From an uncultured Coriobacteriaceae bacterium (GTDB lineage Bacteria; Actinomycetota; Coriobacteriia; Coriobacteriales; Atopobiaceae), in contig CADBRX010000140.1 in NCBI GenBank assembly GCA_902797175.1, positions 1-32,588 on the forward strand: a stretch of 32,588 bases of DNA, read 5' to 3'. The notes under the pieces were generated by a model. It did not search any database, was not told where the DNA came from, and worked only from the letters and a program-made list of their open reading frames with translations. The translations under genes were made by a program, and so were the position numbers. Positions 1 to 8,520 of the stretch are shown piece by piece (the first letter of the stretch is position 1; each line of letters starts with the position of its first letter).

Positions 1-70
1 ATAGCGTACATACTTAACCCTTCATTGCTGATTGACTGCAACAGTTCGCAATCTTACTCGCATGCGGCAA

Positions 71-793
71 CTACGTCAATGACCACGCAAAAGTCATGTC
101 GAATGGCTCCACAAGACGCCCATCTTCCTCGTGCCACTGGCCCGTGCGGCACACGCGCTGGGACTGGCGGGCACTTCCGGAGAGGCAATCCTCGCCAAAC
201 GCGGCGTCAAGAAGGATCGCGGGACGCAGCGCACCGAGGTTTGAGGAGCGCGTCTCAAGCTGGAGCGAGACGCCCCAGGGCTCCTGCGCCGACTTCCAGG
301 ACACGAGCGTCTGGCCCAAGTCGACGCTGCGCGGCTTGTCTCCTCGCATGAAGTCGATCCTTCCGCGCCTGGAGACGGCGGCGATCGCCTCGTCAAGCGT
401 CTGAGCATCAAGGCCCTCCCCACGCAGCTCGACATGCCAAAGTGCCCTGTTGAGCCAGGCTTCGAGCGCGGGCGTCTTGCGCGGAACATAGGCGGCACGA
501 ATCGGCTCCAGCGCACGGGGCGAGGCCGCCTTGAGGCGCTCCAGCGCCTCCTGGGTGTCGACCTCGCTGGTGAGCATCACGTCGTAGTACTCCCCGAGCG
601 ACGAGGCCCCCACGGGAAGCGCCTGCGAGAACTGCACGCGCATGCGCCGCGCAAAGCCGTTTCCCACCGAAAAGGGAAGCCCCGAGCGGCGAATGGAGCG
701 CTCGACGGTGTTGATGACCTCAAGGTGCCCCAGATACGCAAGGCGGCCATCCTTGGCGTAGGACACACGGAGGCGGAAGAGCTCATCGGCCAT
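71..793 (-). CDS. TIGR03936-type radical SAM-associated protein (DUF2344)
   Basis: Protein of about 240 aa whose N-terminus (MADELFRLRVSYAKDGRLAYLGHLE) matches the family encoded next to, or fused to, B12-binding-type radical SAM proteins (TIGR03936/DUF2344). The family's biochemical role is not settled. No radical SAM cysteine motif is present, so it is a partner rather than an enzyme of that class. The ATG at 793 gives the usual N-terminus; an in-frame GTG at 802 would add three residues. Neither start has a strong Shine-Dalgarno, and the gene overlaps the end of the upstream radical SAM gene by 11 nt, which points to translational coupling. It is the last gene of the mre operon seen here. 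The family assignment is good; the function is unknown. Confidence 0.8.
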   Translation of the reverse strand: MADELFRLRVSYAKDGRLAYLGHLEVINTVERSIRRSGLPFSVGNGFARRMRVQFSQALPVGASSLGEYYDVMLTSEVDTQEALERLKAASPRALEPIRAAYVPRKTPALEAWLNRALWHVELRGEGLDAQTLDEAIAAVSRRGRIDFMRGDKPRSVDLGQTLVSWKSAQEPWGVSLQLETRSSNLGALRPAILLDAAFGEDCLSGSARQSQRVCRTGQWHEEDGRLVEPFDMTFAWSLT

Positions 794-2666
794 GGCGATC
801 ACCGGCTATGTTGTTGTCGACGCCGAGCGTCGGGCAGACGCCGCACCCCGCACAGCTCGTCATCGTGCAGTCAGCCGTCGTCTTTCCCTCGAGGGCGCGA
901 CGCCACTCGCGAAGAAGGAAGCCCTTCGAGACGCCCGGCGACGTGTGGTCCCACGGGAGGCGCGCGCCGAGGGGCGTCGGCTCTGCGGCCAGCTCCTCGA
1001 TGTCGATGCCCATCGCGTGGCCCGCCTCGACCCACTGGTCATACTTGAACTCGCTCGTCCATGCATCAAAGCGACACCCGCGCTCCCAGGCGCCATACAC
1101 CAGCTCAAACCCCGCGCGCCCCATCTTGGAGAGCGCGGCCTCGACCACGGACACCTGTGCGTCGTGGTAGGAGATGCGTATGTCGCGGTCCTTTGCGGAG
1201 TGCAGCATCAGCTGCTGGCGACGGCGCACCTCCTCGATGGGAAGCTGGCCGCACCACTGGAAGGGCGTATGGCTCTTGGGCACAAAGACGGCCACGGAAA
1301 TGGAGACGCTCACGCCGCTCTTGTAGCCACGCCCGACAACCTCACGCCCGATGTCGAGTACGCGCTGGGCCGCCGCCGTTATGGCGAGGATATCCTCGTC
1401 GGTCTCGGTGGGAAGCCCCATCATGAAGTAGAGCTTCATGCGGCGCCAGCCCAGCTCGAAGGCGTTGCGCGCCGCCCGCTCGAGGTCCTCCTCCGTCACG
1501 TTCTTGTTGATGACGTCTCGCAGGCGCTGCGTGCCGGCCTCGGGCGCGAAGGTGAGCCCTCCCCTGCGAGACCCCGACACGGCCGCCGCCATGTCGACGC
1601 CAAACGAGTCGAGTCGCTGTGACGGTATGGAGACGCGCACCCCCTTGGCCCTCAGGCGCTCGTCAAGCTGAAGGAGGATGCGCTCGCACTGCGAGTGGTC
1701 CGTCGTGGAGAGCGACGAGAGCGAGACCTCGTCGTAGCCCGTCTCGTCAAGGCCGCGCTCCGCCGCCTCGACGACCTGCTCGAAAGGCCGCTCCCTCACG
1801 GGTCGGTAGGTCATGCCCGCCTGGCAGAACCTGCAGCCGCGGGCGCAGCCGCGCAGGACCTCGACGGCAAGGCGATCCTGGACGATCCCCATGTAGGGAA
1901 CCATCTTCTGGGGAACGGGGTCGGTGGCGGAGAGGTCGGGGATGCAGCGCTTGTAGACGACATCGGGCACGCCCGAGCCCTCTTTGGGAACGGCGTAGCC
2001 CCAGCGCGTGGAGCTCTCATCGACCACCACGTCGTAGAGGGAGGGGACGTAGACCCCCTGGACGCGTGCCAGGGACCGCAGCACCTCGGCGCGGGTCGCC
2101 CCCGCCTCGCGCGCATCCCTCACGGCTTGGGCAACGTCCACGATCTCCCCTTCGCCGTCGCCGAGGAGCACAGCGTCAAACAGGGCGCAGAGGGGCTCGC
2201 AGTTCCAGGCAGAGGGACCGCCCGCAATGACGATCGGGTCGTCCTCGTCACGCTCCGCGGCGCGCACGGGGATGTGCGCGAGGTCAAGCGCCTCGATGAT
2301 GTTGGTCGCTATCATCTCGTGCGCCAGCGTGAACCCGACGATGTCGAATGAGGCGACGGGCGACGACGTCTCGAGGGAGAGCAGCGGCACGCCCGCCTCC
2401 CGCATGAGGGCGGACATGTCGGTCCAGGGCAGGTAGCAGCGCTCGCAGGAGATGCCCTCTGCGGCGTTGAGCTCGTTGTAGAGGATGGCGATGCCCAGAT
2501 TGGGCTGGCCGACCTCGTACACGTCGGCATACATCATGCACACGTGGAAGGGACCGTCCTGCTCCTCGGTGGCGCCCCATTCGTGGTCGAGGTAGCGGGC
2601 GGGGTGCTCCACCTTTGCCAGAAGGGGCTCCAGGTCCGCATAGAGGTCCGTACGCTCAAGCCTCAC
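783..2666 (-). CDS. B12-binding-domain radical SAM protein (TIGR03960 type)
   Basis: Radical SAM enzyme of about 627 aa. The SAM-binding 4Fe-4S motif C-x3-C-x2-C is at residues 274, 278 and 281 (CARGCRFC), followed by the core barrel. The N-terminal 200 or so residues resemble the cobalamin-binding-like domain of TIGR03960 proteins. A second cysteine-rich patch lies near the C-terminus (around residues 600-617, C-x4-C-x2-C-x2-C pattern), probably another cluster or metal site. The reading frame stays open to 2885, but the GTG at 2666 is the likely start: it overlaps the TGA of the upstream gene (GTGA), and the extra upstream residues are low-complexity and lie inside that gene. The substrate is unknown. 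It pairs with the DUF2344 gene directly downstream. Confidence 0.87.
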   Translation of the reverse strand: MRLERTDLYADLEPLLAKVEHPARYLDHEWGATEEQDGPFHVCMMYADVYEVGQPNLGIAILYNELNAAEGISCERCYLPWTDMSALMREAGVPLLSLETSSPVASFDIVGFTLAHEMIATNIIEALDLAHIPVRAAERDEDDPIVIAGGPSAWNCEPLCALFDAVLLGDGEGEIVDVAQAVRDAREAGATRAEVLRSLARVQGVYVPSLYDVVVDESSTRWGYAVPKEGSGVPDVVYKRCIPDLSATDPVPQKMVPYMGIVQDRLAVEVLRGCARGCRFCQAGMTYRPVRERPFEQVVEAAERGLDETGYDEVSLSSLSTTDHSQCERILLQLDERLRAKGVRVSIPSQRLDSFGVDMAAAVSGSRRGGLTFAPEAGTQRLRDVINKNVTEEDLERAARNAFELGWRRMKLYFMMGLPTETDEDILAITAAAQRVLDIGREVVGRGYKSGVSVSISVAVFVPKSHTPFQWCGQLPIEEVRRRQQLMLHSAKDRDIRISYHDAQVSVVEAALSKMGRAGFELVYGAWERGCRFDAWTSEFKYDQWVEAGHAMGIDIEELAAEPTPLGARLPWDHTSPGVSKGFLLREWRRALEGKTTADCTMTSCAGCGVCPTLGVDNNIAGDRHGR

Positions 2667-3631
2667 TGCTCGTCCAACTCTCCCGAGGCGACGGCCATGC
2701 CCTCGCCCAGCGCACGGATGACGTAGAGCGACGGGCGCGAGGTCACGAGCGTTCCGAGGCTGCCCGCAAGGGCCCTCAGGTGCGGCAGGGGCTGCTCTCC
2801 GGCATCCTCGCGCTCGTAGTGCGAGGCAATGGCGTTGGCCGTGGCAACGGTGCCCAGGTACCCGACACCGGCGTTGAGCGCCCAACTCAGCCCTGGCAGC
2901 ATGCTCGTCGCGCTGCGCGCCACGGCGCGGTACCCCACGCCGGCGGTCACGACGCCCACAAGTTCCTGCACGCGCGACATCGAAAGCGACCGTCCGTACG
3001 AGGCGGCGATGTCGAGCGCCAGGCGTGCCTGGTTTGACGTCATGGCGACGAGGTCGGAGCCCCCACGGCTCCCGATGGCGCCCACGACGGCGTTCTTGTT
3101 TGCGTAGTCCCTCATGAGGTCGCTCACGCGGGCGCGCCGGCAGAAGGGGAAGTTTGAGGCGATGGCGGTGCTCTTTGCCGTCGACGAGACGAGCCAGTTG
3201 GAGAGCTGCGCTCCCCTCACCGCCTCGTTGACCGAGAAGATCGTGGTGATCAGGCCGGCAAGGTGCTCGGGCAGCTCGGGCCTCGGGGCGTCGAGGACGC
3301 TCTCGGAGACGATGGCCACAGGGACGCCCTGTCGCGCGGCGGACGAGGCTGCCTTCTTGACGAGCTCGTCGGAGCCTCCGGCAACCACGACGCAGACGTC
3401 GGGTCGGGGGCTCAGGGGAAGCGTCGCCTCGCCAAGCAGCTGGACGCGGACGGCGGCGTTGCTGTGCACGGGGAGCAGCGCGTCGCGCACCGAGATGACG
3501 ACCGGCCTTGGGGCCTGGGAGTCGACGAGGATCGCGACCTCGACATGCTCGAGGCGCTCGCGGTCAGCCTCGCGTGCCGACTCGAGCACCTCGGCCATCT
3601 GGCCCATGGGTAGTTTGCTGCTTGTTGCCAT
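2663..3631 (-). CDS. DUF697 (YcjF-like) domain protein
   Basis: 322 aa. The C-terminal half (about residues 178-275, starting NKNAVVGAIGSRGGSDL) looks like DUF697, a helical membrane-associated domain often attached to small GTPases. Residues about 30-150 have alternating strand/helix character (for example DVCVVVAGGSDE and GVPVAIVSE), like a Rossmann or degenerate GTPase fold. I see no Walker A motif or NKxD, so GTPase activity is doubtful. The ATG is preceded by GGAGGG at good spacing. The gene lies 43 nt after rodA and overlaps the radical SAM gene by 4 nt, so it belongs to the elongation operon. Its role is unknown; a link to envelope or division-site membranes is inferred from context only. 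Confidence 0.72.
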   Translation of the reverse strand: MATSSKLPMGQMAEVLESAREADRERLEHVEVAILVDSQAPRPVVISVRDALLPVHSNAAVRVQLLGEATLPLSPRPDVCVVVAGGSDELVKKAASSAARQGVPVAIVSESVLDAPRPELPEHLAGLITTIFSVNEAVRGAQLSNWLVSSTAKSTAIASNFPFCRRARVSDLMRDYANKNAVVGAIGSRGGSDLVAMTSNQARLALDIAASYGRSLSMSRVQELVGVVTAGVGYRAVARSATSMLPGLSWALNAGVGYLGTVATANAIASHYEREDAGEQPLPHLRALAGSLGTLVTSRPSLYVIRALGEGMAVASGELDEQ

Positions 3632-3674
3632 ACGGCCCTCCTTGCAAATAAGACCAGCGACGCCGTGGCTTGAA

Positions 3675-4889
3675 CTAAGCCGCCTTGGTGCGGAAATGCC
3701 ACACCGACTGGACGACGCCTATGGCCATGCACTGCGCGACCATCGAGGTTGAGCCAAAGCTGATGAAGGGAAGCGGAATGCCGGTGATGGGCATGATACC
3801 AATACACATGCCCACCTCCTGCAAGACTTGAAACGACCACATCGTGACGATGCCCGCCAAGACGAGCTTGCCAAAGGGCTGCTCCAGACGCTGGGCCAGT
3901 TCAAGGGTCGCAAAGATCATCCAGCCAAAGAGCGCGAGCAGCGAAATCGACCCCACAAAGCCGAACTCCTCCGAGAGCAGGGCAAAGACGAAGTCGGTGT
4001 GCGCCTCGGGCAGAAAGCCCGTACCCGACTGGCTGGCGTTGCCGATTCCCTTGCCAAAGAGTCCCCCCGAGCCGACGGCGATCTTGGACTGCTGGAGGTT
4101 GTAGCCGCTGCCGCCGGGGTCGACGGACGGGTCGACGAAGACGATGAGACGATTGAGCTGGTACTCCTTGAGGATGTGCGGAAGTCCGGGCGTCATGGAG
4201 GTGATGATGGCGATCGTGGCGACCGCGACGATGAGGCCGATGGTCACGAGCACCCAGCTTCTGCGCGCGCCGGAACAGATGATGATCGATGCCCCCGTCA
4301 CCAGCACGATGAGGCCCGTCCCGAGGTCGGGCTGCAGGAGGATGAGCAGGAAGGGAACAGTGAGGATGGCGCAGAGCTTGACGTATTCGCGCAGGCTCTC
4401 GATCTTGCCGTTGTACTGGGCGCCGAGCGACGCCATGAGGAAGATGGTCACGATCTTGGCGACCTCGGAAGGCTGGAACGTGAGGTGGATGAAGGGCACG
4501 CGCACCCAGCCCGTCATGCCCATGCCAAAGACGCCCAGGCCAGGGATGCGCGGCGAGATCATGAGGAGGCAATCAAACACGAAGAGCGCCGTCGACATGT
4601 TGGCGAACGCTCGGTAGTCGTAGTTCCTGATGAACCAGGCGGTGGCGAGGCCGAGCACGATTCCGATGATGTGGCGCGGGAAGTTGGCGTCATAGATGTT
4701 GAGGGACGCGGACCAGATCACCACGGCGCCATAGGCAATGAGCAGGAGGGCGGGGACGAGCTGCGGAAGGTAGAAGGTCTGTGCGAGGGACGACTTTGAG
4801 CGTCGCTGGACCTGCGACGCGTCGTCACGCCGCGGGCTCGCACCCATGTGCCTCTGTGCTGGCGACGCGCCAAGCTCTGGTGCAGCCAT
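3675..4889 (-). CDS. rodA: RodA, SEDS peptidoglycan glycosyltransferase
   Basis: 404 aa integral membrane protein of the SEDS (RodA/FtsW/SpoVE) family, which polymerises lipid II glycan strands during cell elongation as partner of PBP2. After a polar N-terminal tail of about 38 residues there are roughly ten hydrophobic segments. Hallmarks are QPDLGTGL (the conserved Asp of SEDS enzymes), the Gln/Gly-rich loop with KGIGNASQSGTGFLPEAHTD, and SEEFGFVG. The start is supported by a purine-rich Shine-Dalgarno (GGAGAGGGGGAG) just upstream. It begins 13 nt after mrdA, the classical PBP2-RodA pairing. RodA is chosen over FtsW because of the mre/mrdA neighbourhood. Confidence 0.93.
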   Translation of the reverse strand: MAAPELGASPAQRHMGASPRRDDASQVQRRSKSSLAQTFYLPQLVPALLLIAYGAVVIWSASLNIYDANFPRHIIGIVLGLATAWFIRNYDYRAFANMSTALFVFDCLLMISPRIPGLGVFGMGMTGWVRVPFIHLTFQPSEVAKIVTIFLMASLGAQYNGKIESLREYVKLCAILTVPFLLILLQPDLGTGLIVLVTGASIIICSGARRSWVLVTIGLIVAVATIAIITSMTPGLPHILKEYQLNRLIVFVDPSVDPGGSGYNLQQSKIAVGSGGLFGKGIGNASQSGTGFLPEAHTDFVFALLSEEFGFVGSISLLALFGWMIFATLELAQRLEQPFGKLVLAGIVTMWSFQVLQEVGMCIGIMPITGIPLPFISFGSTSMVAQCMAIGVVQSVWHFRTKAA

Positions 4890-4902
4890 CTCTCCCCCTC
4901 TC

Positions 4903-6933
4903 CTACCTCACGCCCGAGCTGTCGACGGCGTCCGAGGTGTCCGGCTCGTCATAGATGGCACCCATGATGTCACGTACCACATACATGGCGGACTCGCTGC
5001 CGTAGCCGCCCTTCTCGACGAGCGACGCGACGCAGTACTTGGGCTTGTCGGCCGGAACGTACGCGATGAACCAGCCCGTCGGGTTCTGGCCCGCGCGCTC
5101 CGCGGTCCCGGTCTTTCCCGCGACGAGCTCGTTCATGTTGGTGAAGTGGCTCGCCTGCGCGGCGGACTCCTCGTAGATGACGCCCGAAAGGCCCGCCTGG
5201 ACCAGGTCGTAGTGACCGGACTCCTCCTGGATGCTGTGGAGGATCTCGGGGCTGTGGTCGATGACGGTGCCCGACCCCGTGGAGGAGCGCACGCTCTTCA
5301 GCACGTGGGGGCGCCAGATGGTGCCGCGCGTGGCGATGCCCGAATAGACGCAGGCCATCTGGAGCAGCGTCACGAGCAGGTCGCCCTGCCCGATGGAAAG
5401 GTTCGTGCTGTCGCCGCCCTGCCAGGAGCGCGCGTCGTCTGGAGAGGTGTCCCAGTAGTTCCACTTCCACTCCGCGTCCGGCACGCGCCCGGACTCCTCG
5501 GAGGGCAGGTCGATCCCGGTGGCGGAGCCGAGGCCCCACTTGCGGTAGGTCTCCTGCAACCCCTCGGGGTTGTCGGAGTAGAAGAAGCCCATGCCGATCT
5601 CGTAAAAGACGACGTCGCACGAGTACGTGATGCCCGTCTGGAGCGTCATGCCGCCATGCCCGTCGTGGTTCCAGCAGTATTGGCCGTAATCCTCGCCAAA
5701 GCCAGTCCACCAACCCGTGCAGTAGTAGGAGGTCTCGGGCGTCGCGAGCCCATAGTCGAGCGCCGCGAAGGTCCCCAGCGGCTTGATGGTCGAGGCTGAG
5801 GGGTACTGGCCGGATATGACGCGGTTGAGCAGGGGGCTTCCGCTCTCCTCCGAGCTCAGGCGCTCCCAGTCGTCATACGAGATGCCGCCCGTGAAGACGC
5901 TCGGGTTGTAGGTGGGCTCGCTGGCGGCGGCGATGATCTCGCCGTTGGTCACGTCGATCGCCACGGCACAGCCGGCGAGGCAGTCTGGCTGCCCGCTGTC
6001 GTGGACCCGCTTGATGACGCGCTCGAGGGACTCCTCCGCCACGCGCTCGACCTTTACGTCGATGGTCAGCACGACGTCAGAGCCACTCTGGGGGTCGATG
6101 GATGACGAGCTGTCGAGCACGCTTCCGTAGGCGTCCACATAGACGACCTGCTCGCCACGGATGCCCTGGAGCACGCTCTCGTACTGCCACTCGACGCCCG
6201 CCTGGCCGACGACGTCGCCGGCATTGTACTTGATGCCCTCGGTGTTGCGGGGGTCCTGGCTCCACTCGAGCTGCTCCTGGCTCACCGTCCCCGTGTAGCC
6301 AAGGACGTGCGCGGCGAGGCTGCCGTTGGGGTAGAGGCGCTCGGTACGCTCCTGGACCTCGACGCCCTCAAAGAGGTAGGGATGCTCGTCGATGTAGGCG
6401 ACGACGCGCCGCGACACGTCCACGGCCACCGTTCGCTTGCTCTGGGCGCCCTCGTTTTGGCTCTGGATCTTGCGGCGAACGGCAAGGTAGGGCATGCCGA
6501 TGAGGTTTGCGAGCAGCTGCATCTCGATCTCGTCGTCCACGACGTCGGGCTCGGCAGCGACAGCAAGGCAGGGACGGTTCGTCACGAGTTCGACACCGTT
6601 GCGGTCGAGGATGCGGCCACGCGGCGCCGCCGTCGTGACGGTGCGCGTGCGGTTTGACTCGGCCTGCTCCTCGTAGTCATGGGATGACAGGAGCTGCATG
6701 GAAAAGAGGCGCGCCGCAAGCACGCCAAGGATGGTCCCAGAAAAGATCCCCAGGCCCACGAGGCGGGTGTGGAAGCCCTTCTCGGTCGACGTGTCCGAGC
6801 CTCCCGCTGCGGTGGGGGCGGCGTTTCCGATGTCGAGCTTGAAGGTCTCCCGCAGGCTGGCACGTCGGGAGTAGAGGAAGGCGGCCAGCGCGGCAAGGAC
6901 AAGGCAGCCACATATGATGAGGACGGCGCGCAT
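4903..6933 (-). CDS. mrdA: Penicillin-binding protein 2 (elongasome transpeptidase)
   Basis: 676 aa class B penicillin-binding protein, the DD-transpeptidase that crosslinks peptidoglycan during elongation. The active-site motifs are all present: S381-T-I-K384, S438-C-D440 (the SxD form usual for PBP2) and K607-T-G-T. The PBP dimerisation domain begins around residue 95 (APRGRILDRNG). Two hydrophobic N-terminal stretches are visible, at about residues 3-20 and 60-80, where PBP2 normally has one membrane anchor. The first could be a second anchor or an artefact of an upstream start. The chosen ATG lies 5 nt after mreD and has only a weak Shine-Dalgarno, so translation may be coupled. It is followed by rodA. 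Confidence 0.94.
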   Translation of the reverse strand: MRAVLIICGCLVLAALAAFLYSRRASLRETFKLDIGNAAPTAAGGSDTSTEKGFHTRLVGLGIFSGTILGVLAARLFSMQLLSSHDYEEQAESNRTRTVTTAAPRGRILDRNGVELVTNRPCLAVAAEPDVVDDEIEMQLLANLIGMPYLAVRRKIQSQNEGAQSKRTVAVDVSRRVVAYIDEHPYLFEGVEVQERTERLYPNGSLAAHVLGYTGTVSQEQLEWSQDPRNTEGIKYNAGDVVGQAGVEWQYESVLQGIRGEQVVYVDAYGSVLDSSSSIDPQSGSDVVLTIDVKVERVAEESLERVIKRVHDSGQPDCLAGCAVAIDVTNGEIIAAASEPTYNPSVFTGGISYDDWERLSSEESGSPLLNRVISGQYPSASTIKPLGTFAALDYGLATPETSYYCTGWWTGFGEDYGQYCWNHDGHGGMTLQTGITYSCDVVFYEIGMGFFYSDNPEGLQETYRKWGLGSATGIDLPSEESGRVPDAEWKWNYWDTSPDDARSWQGGDSTNLSIGQGDLLVTLLQMACVYSGIATRGTIWRPHVLKSVRSSTGSGTVIDHSPEILHSIQEESGHYDLVQAGLSGVIYEESAAQASHFTNMNELVAGKTGTAERAGQNPTGWFIAYVPADKPKYCVASLVEKGGYGSESAMYVVRDIMGAIYDEPDTSDAVDSSGVR

Positions 6934-6938
6934 GGAAT

Positions 6939-7493
6939 CTACCGGTTCCCAAGCGTGTAGCGTGACTGGCGGCCAGGCGTTCCGGACTTGATGCCACCGC
7001 CCCTGCGAGACCTGCCCATGAAGATGAGGAACGGCACGTACACGATGACCGTCAGCAGGGCTGACGGAAGCGCCCGCAGGAAGACCGCGTCAAAGAGCGA
7101 CTCCCCCACCCCGAAGGCGAGGGCAAAGAGGCCGTAGCAGAGCGACACCGAAAGCGCGGCTACCGAGAAGGGGATGAGCGTCATCATGGGCTCCTCGGAA
7201 ATGCGGTCACGCACCTCGACTCCCAAGACGTAGGCGGCAATCGAGAGGAGCAGGGCCATGAGGCCGATGGGCCCCGTCGTCGAGAGGTCATAGACGAGGC
7301 CCGAGACGAAGCCGCAGGCGACTCCCGTCCCGCCCCCGATGGACAACGCGATGACGGCGGCAAAGACGAACGCGAAGTTGGGATGGCCGCCACCCAGCGC
7401 GATTGCGGGGGCGATGCCCAGCTGGAAGAAGAGCGCCAAAAGCGCGAGCGCCCCTATGCTCCTGCGGTTCTTGTTTCTGTCCTTGACCTGCAA
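6939..7493 (-). CDS. mreD: Rod shape-determining protein MreD
   Basis: 184 aa, five to six hydrophobic segments, ending in a basic tail (GRSRRGGGIKSG). Size, topology and position between mreC and mrdA identify MreD, the integral membrane member of the elongasome; the sequence itself is poorly conserved in this family. Motif-like stretches include GFVSGLVYDLSTTGPIGLMAL, typical of MreD. The start is TTG at 7493, preceded by GAGGGGAGGG about 9 nt upstream; no ATG or GTG fits. The gap to mreC is 21 nt. Confidence 0.9.
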   Translation of the reverse strand: MQVKDRNKNRRSIGALALLALFFQLGIAPAIALGGGHPNFAFVFAAVIALSIGGGTGVACGFVSGLVYDLSTTGPIGLMALLLSIAAYVLGVEVRDRISEEPMMTLIPFSVAALSVSLCYGLFALAFGVGESLFDAVFLRALPSALLTVIVYVPFLIFMGRSRRGGGIKSGTPGRQSRYTLGNR

Positions 7494-7514
7494 CGGCTCG
7501 CCCTCCCCTCGCGC

Positions 7515-8507
7515 CTAGTATTCCACGTCGTCGTATGTGACGCTGTCGTCAGACAGCTCCTGGGGCTTCATGGCATCGTCGTTCTCGAGGCCGGAGGTCT
7601 CCTGCGCGTCGGCCTCGGCGATGTCCTCGGCGGTCGCCTGCTGCTCGGCGGTCACCGAGGTGATGACGAGCACCTCCTCGAGGCTCTCTGCCGACGAGAG
7701 GGGCTCGACCACGATGTCGTAGTAAGGCGCACCCGTCGGCTTCTCGACGCTGACGACCTTTCCGAGCGGGAGGCCCTTGGGGAAGACCCCTCCCAGACCG
7801 CTCGTGACGACGGTGTCACCCACGGCGACCGTCTGGTCGGTGCGGATGAGCGTCAGGCGCAGCGAGCCAGTCGCGGAGCCCTTGAGCACGCCCTGTGCGC
7901 GGCTCGACTGCACCATGGCAGAGACACCCGAGCTCTCGTCAACGATGAGGCGCACCGTGGCGGTCGTCGGGCCACACGCAATGATCTGGCCAATGACGCC
8001 GACCGAGTCGGTGACGGGCATGCCCACGGCAATGCCCGATGACGTGCCCTTGTCCAACACGACCGTGGCGGTCCAGGAGTCCGAGGAGTTCGAGATGATG
8101 CGGGCGCCCGTCGAGGTGAGCGAGTAGGCGTTCTTCAGCTCGAGGAGCGCCTCGAGGCGCCCGGTCGAGAGCGCCGCCTCCTCGAGCTCGGCATTGCGCG
8201 CCCTCAGCTGCTGGTTCTCGGCGCGAAGCTCGGAGAGGGTCTCCTGGTCGGTGGTGAGGTTGGCGACCACGTTTCCCGCCGCGTCAAAGGGCGAGGCGAC
8301 GAGGGCGCCGAGGTAGCGCACGGGCTTGGTTATGGTCTGGAACACGTCGCGCGTCCGGGAGAGGACCTTGGATGGCCCCTCGCGCGTCCCCAGGAAGAGG
8401 AGCGTGAGCGAGATCGCGACAAAGACGATCAGGAGGCGTCCGCCTGTCGAGGAGTCGCCCCTGCGTATGTTTGGACGTGTGGTCGTTCCCTTGCCCGTAA
8501 GCGGCAT
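7515..8507 (-). CDS. mreC: Rod shape-determining protein MreC
   Basis: 330 aa. A short cytoplasmic N-terminus is followed by a transmembrane helix at about residues 24-42, a coiled coil (about 85-115, LRAENQQLRARNAELEEA) and the two beta domains of MreC that bind PBP2 in the periplasm or outer space. The segment SDSWTATVVLDKGTSSGIAVGMPV is the typical start of the beta core. After about residue 285 comes an acidic low-complexity tail of about 45 residues, longer than in many MreC proteins. The ATG has GGGGA about 10 nt upstream. It starts 13 nt after mreB. Confidence 0.94.
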   Translation of the reverse strand: MPLTGKGTTTRPNIRRGDSSTGGRLLIVFVAISLTLLFLGTREGPSKVLSRTRDVFQTITKPVRYLGALVASPFDAAGNVVANLTTDQETLSELRAENQQLRARNAELEEAALSTGRLEALLELKNAYSLTSTGARIISNSSDSWTATVVLDKGTSSGIAVGMPVTDSVGVIGQIIACGPTTATVRLIVDESSGVSAMVQSSRAQGVLKGSATGSLRLTLIRTDQTVAVGDTVVTSGLGGVFPKGLPLGKVVSVEKPTGAPYYDIVVEPLSSAESLEEVLVITSVTAEQQATAEDIAEADAQETSGLENDDAMKPQELSDDSVTYDDVEY

Positions 8508-8520
8508 CTGCGGCAGTCCC

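Noticed and set aside
1-70. Possible gene end or start at the left edge
   Set aside because: No motif, stop-codon context or hairpin identifies a feature; it is just downstream of the last minus-strand gene.
434-1622. Long plus-strand frames opposite the radical SAM genes, and similar long antisense frames opposite most genes
   Set aside because: High-GC shadow frames; the minus-strand proteins carry recognisable motifs and ribosome-binding sites and the antisense ones do not.
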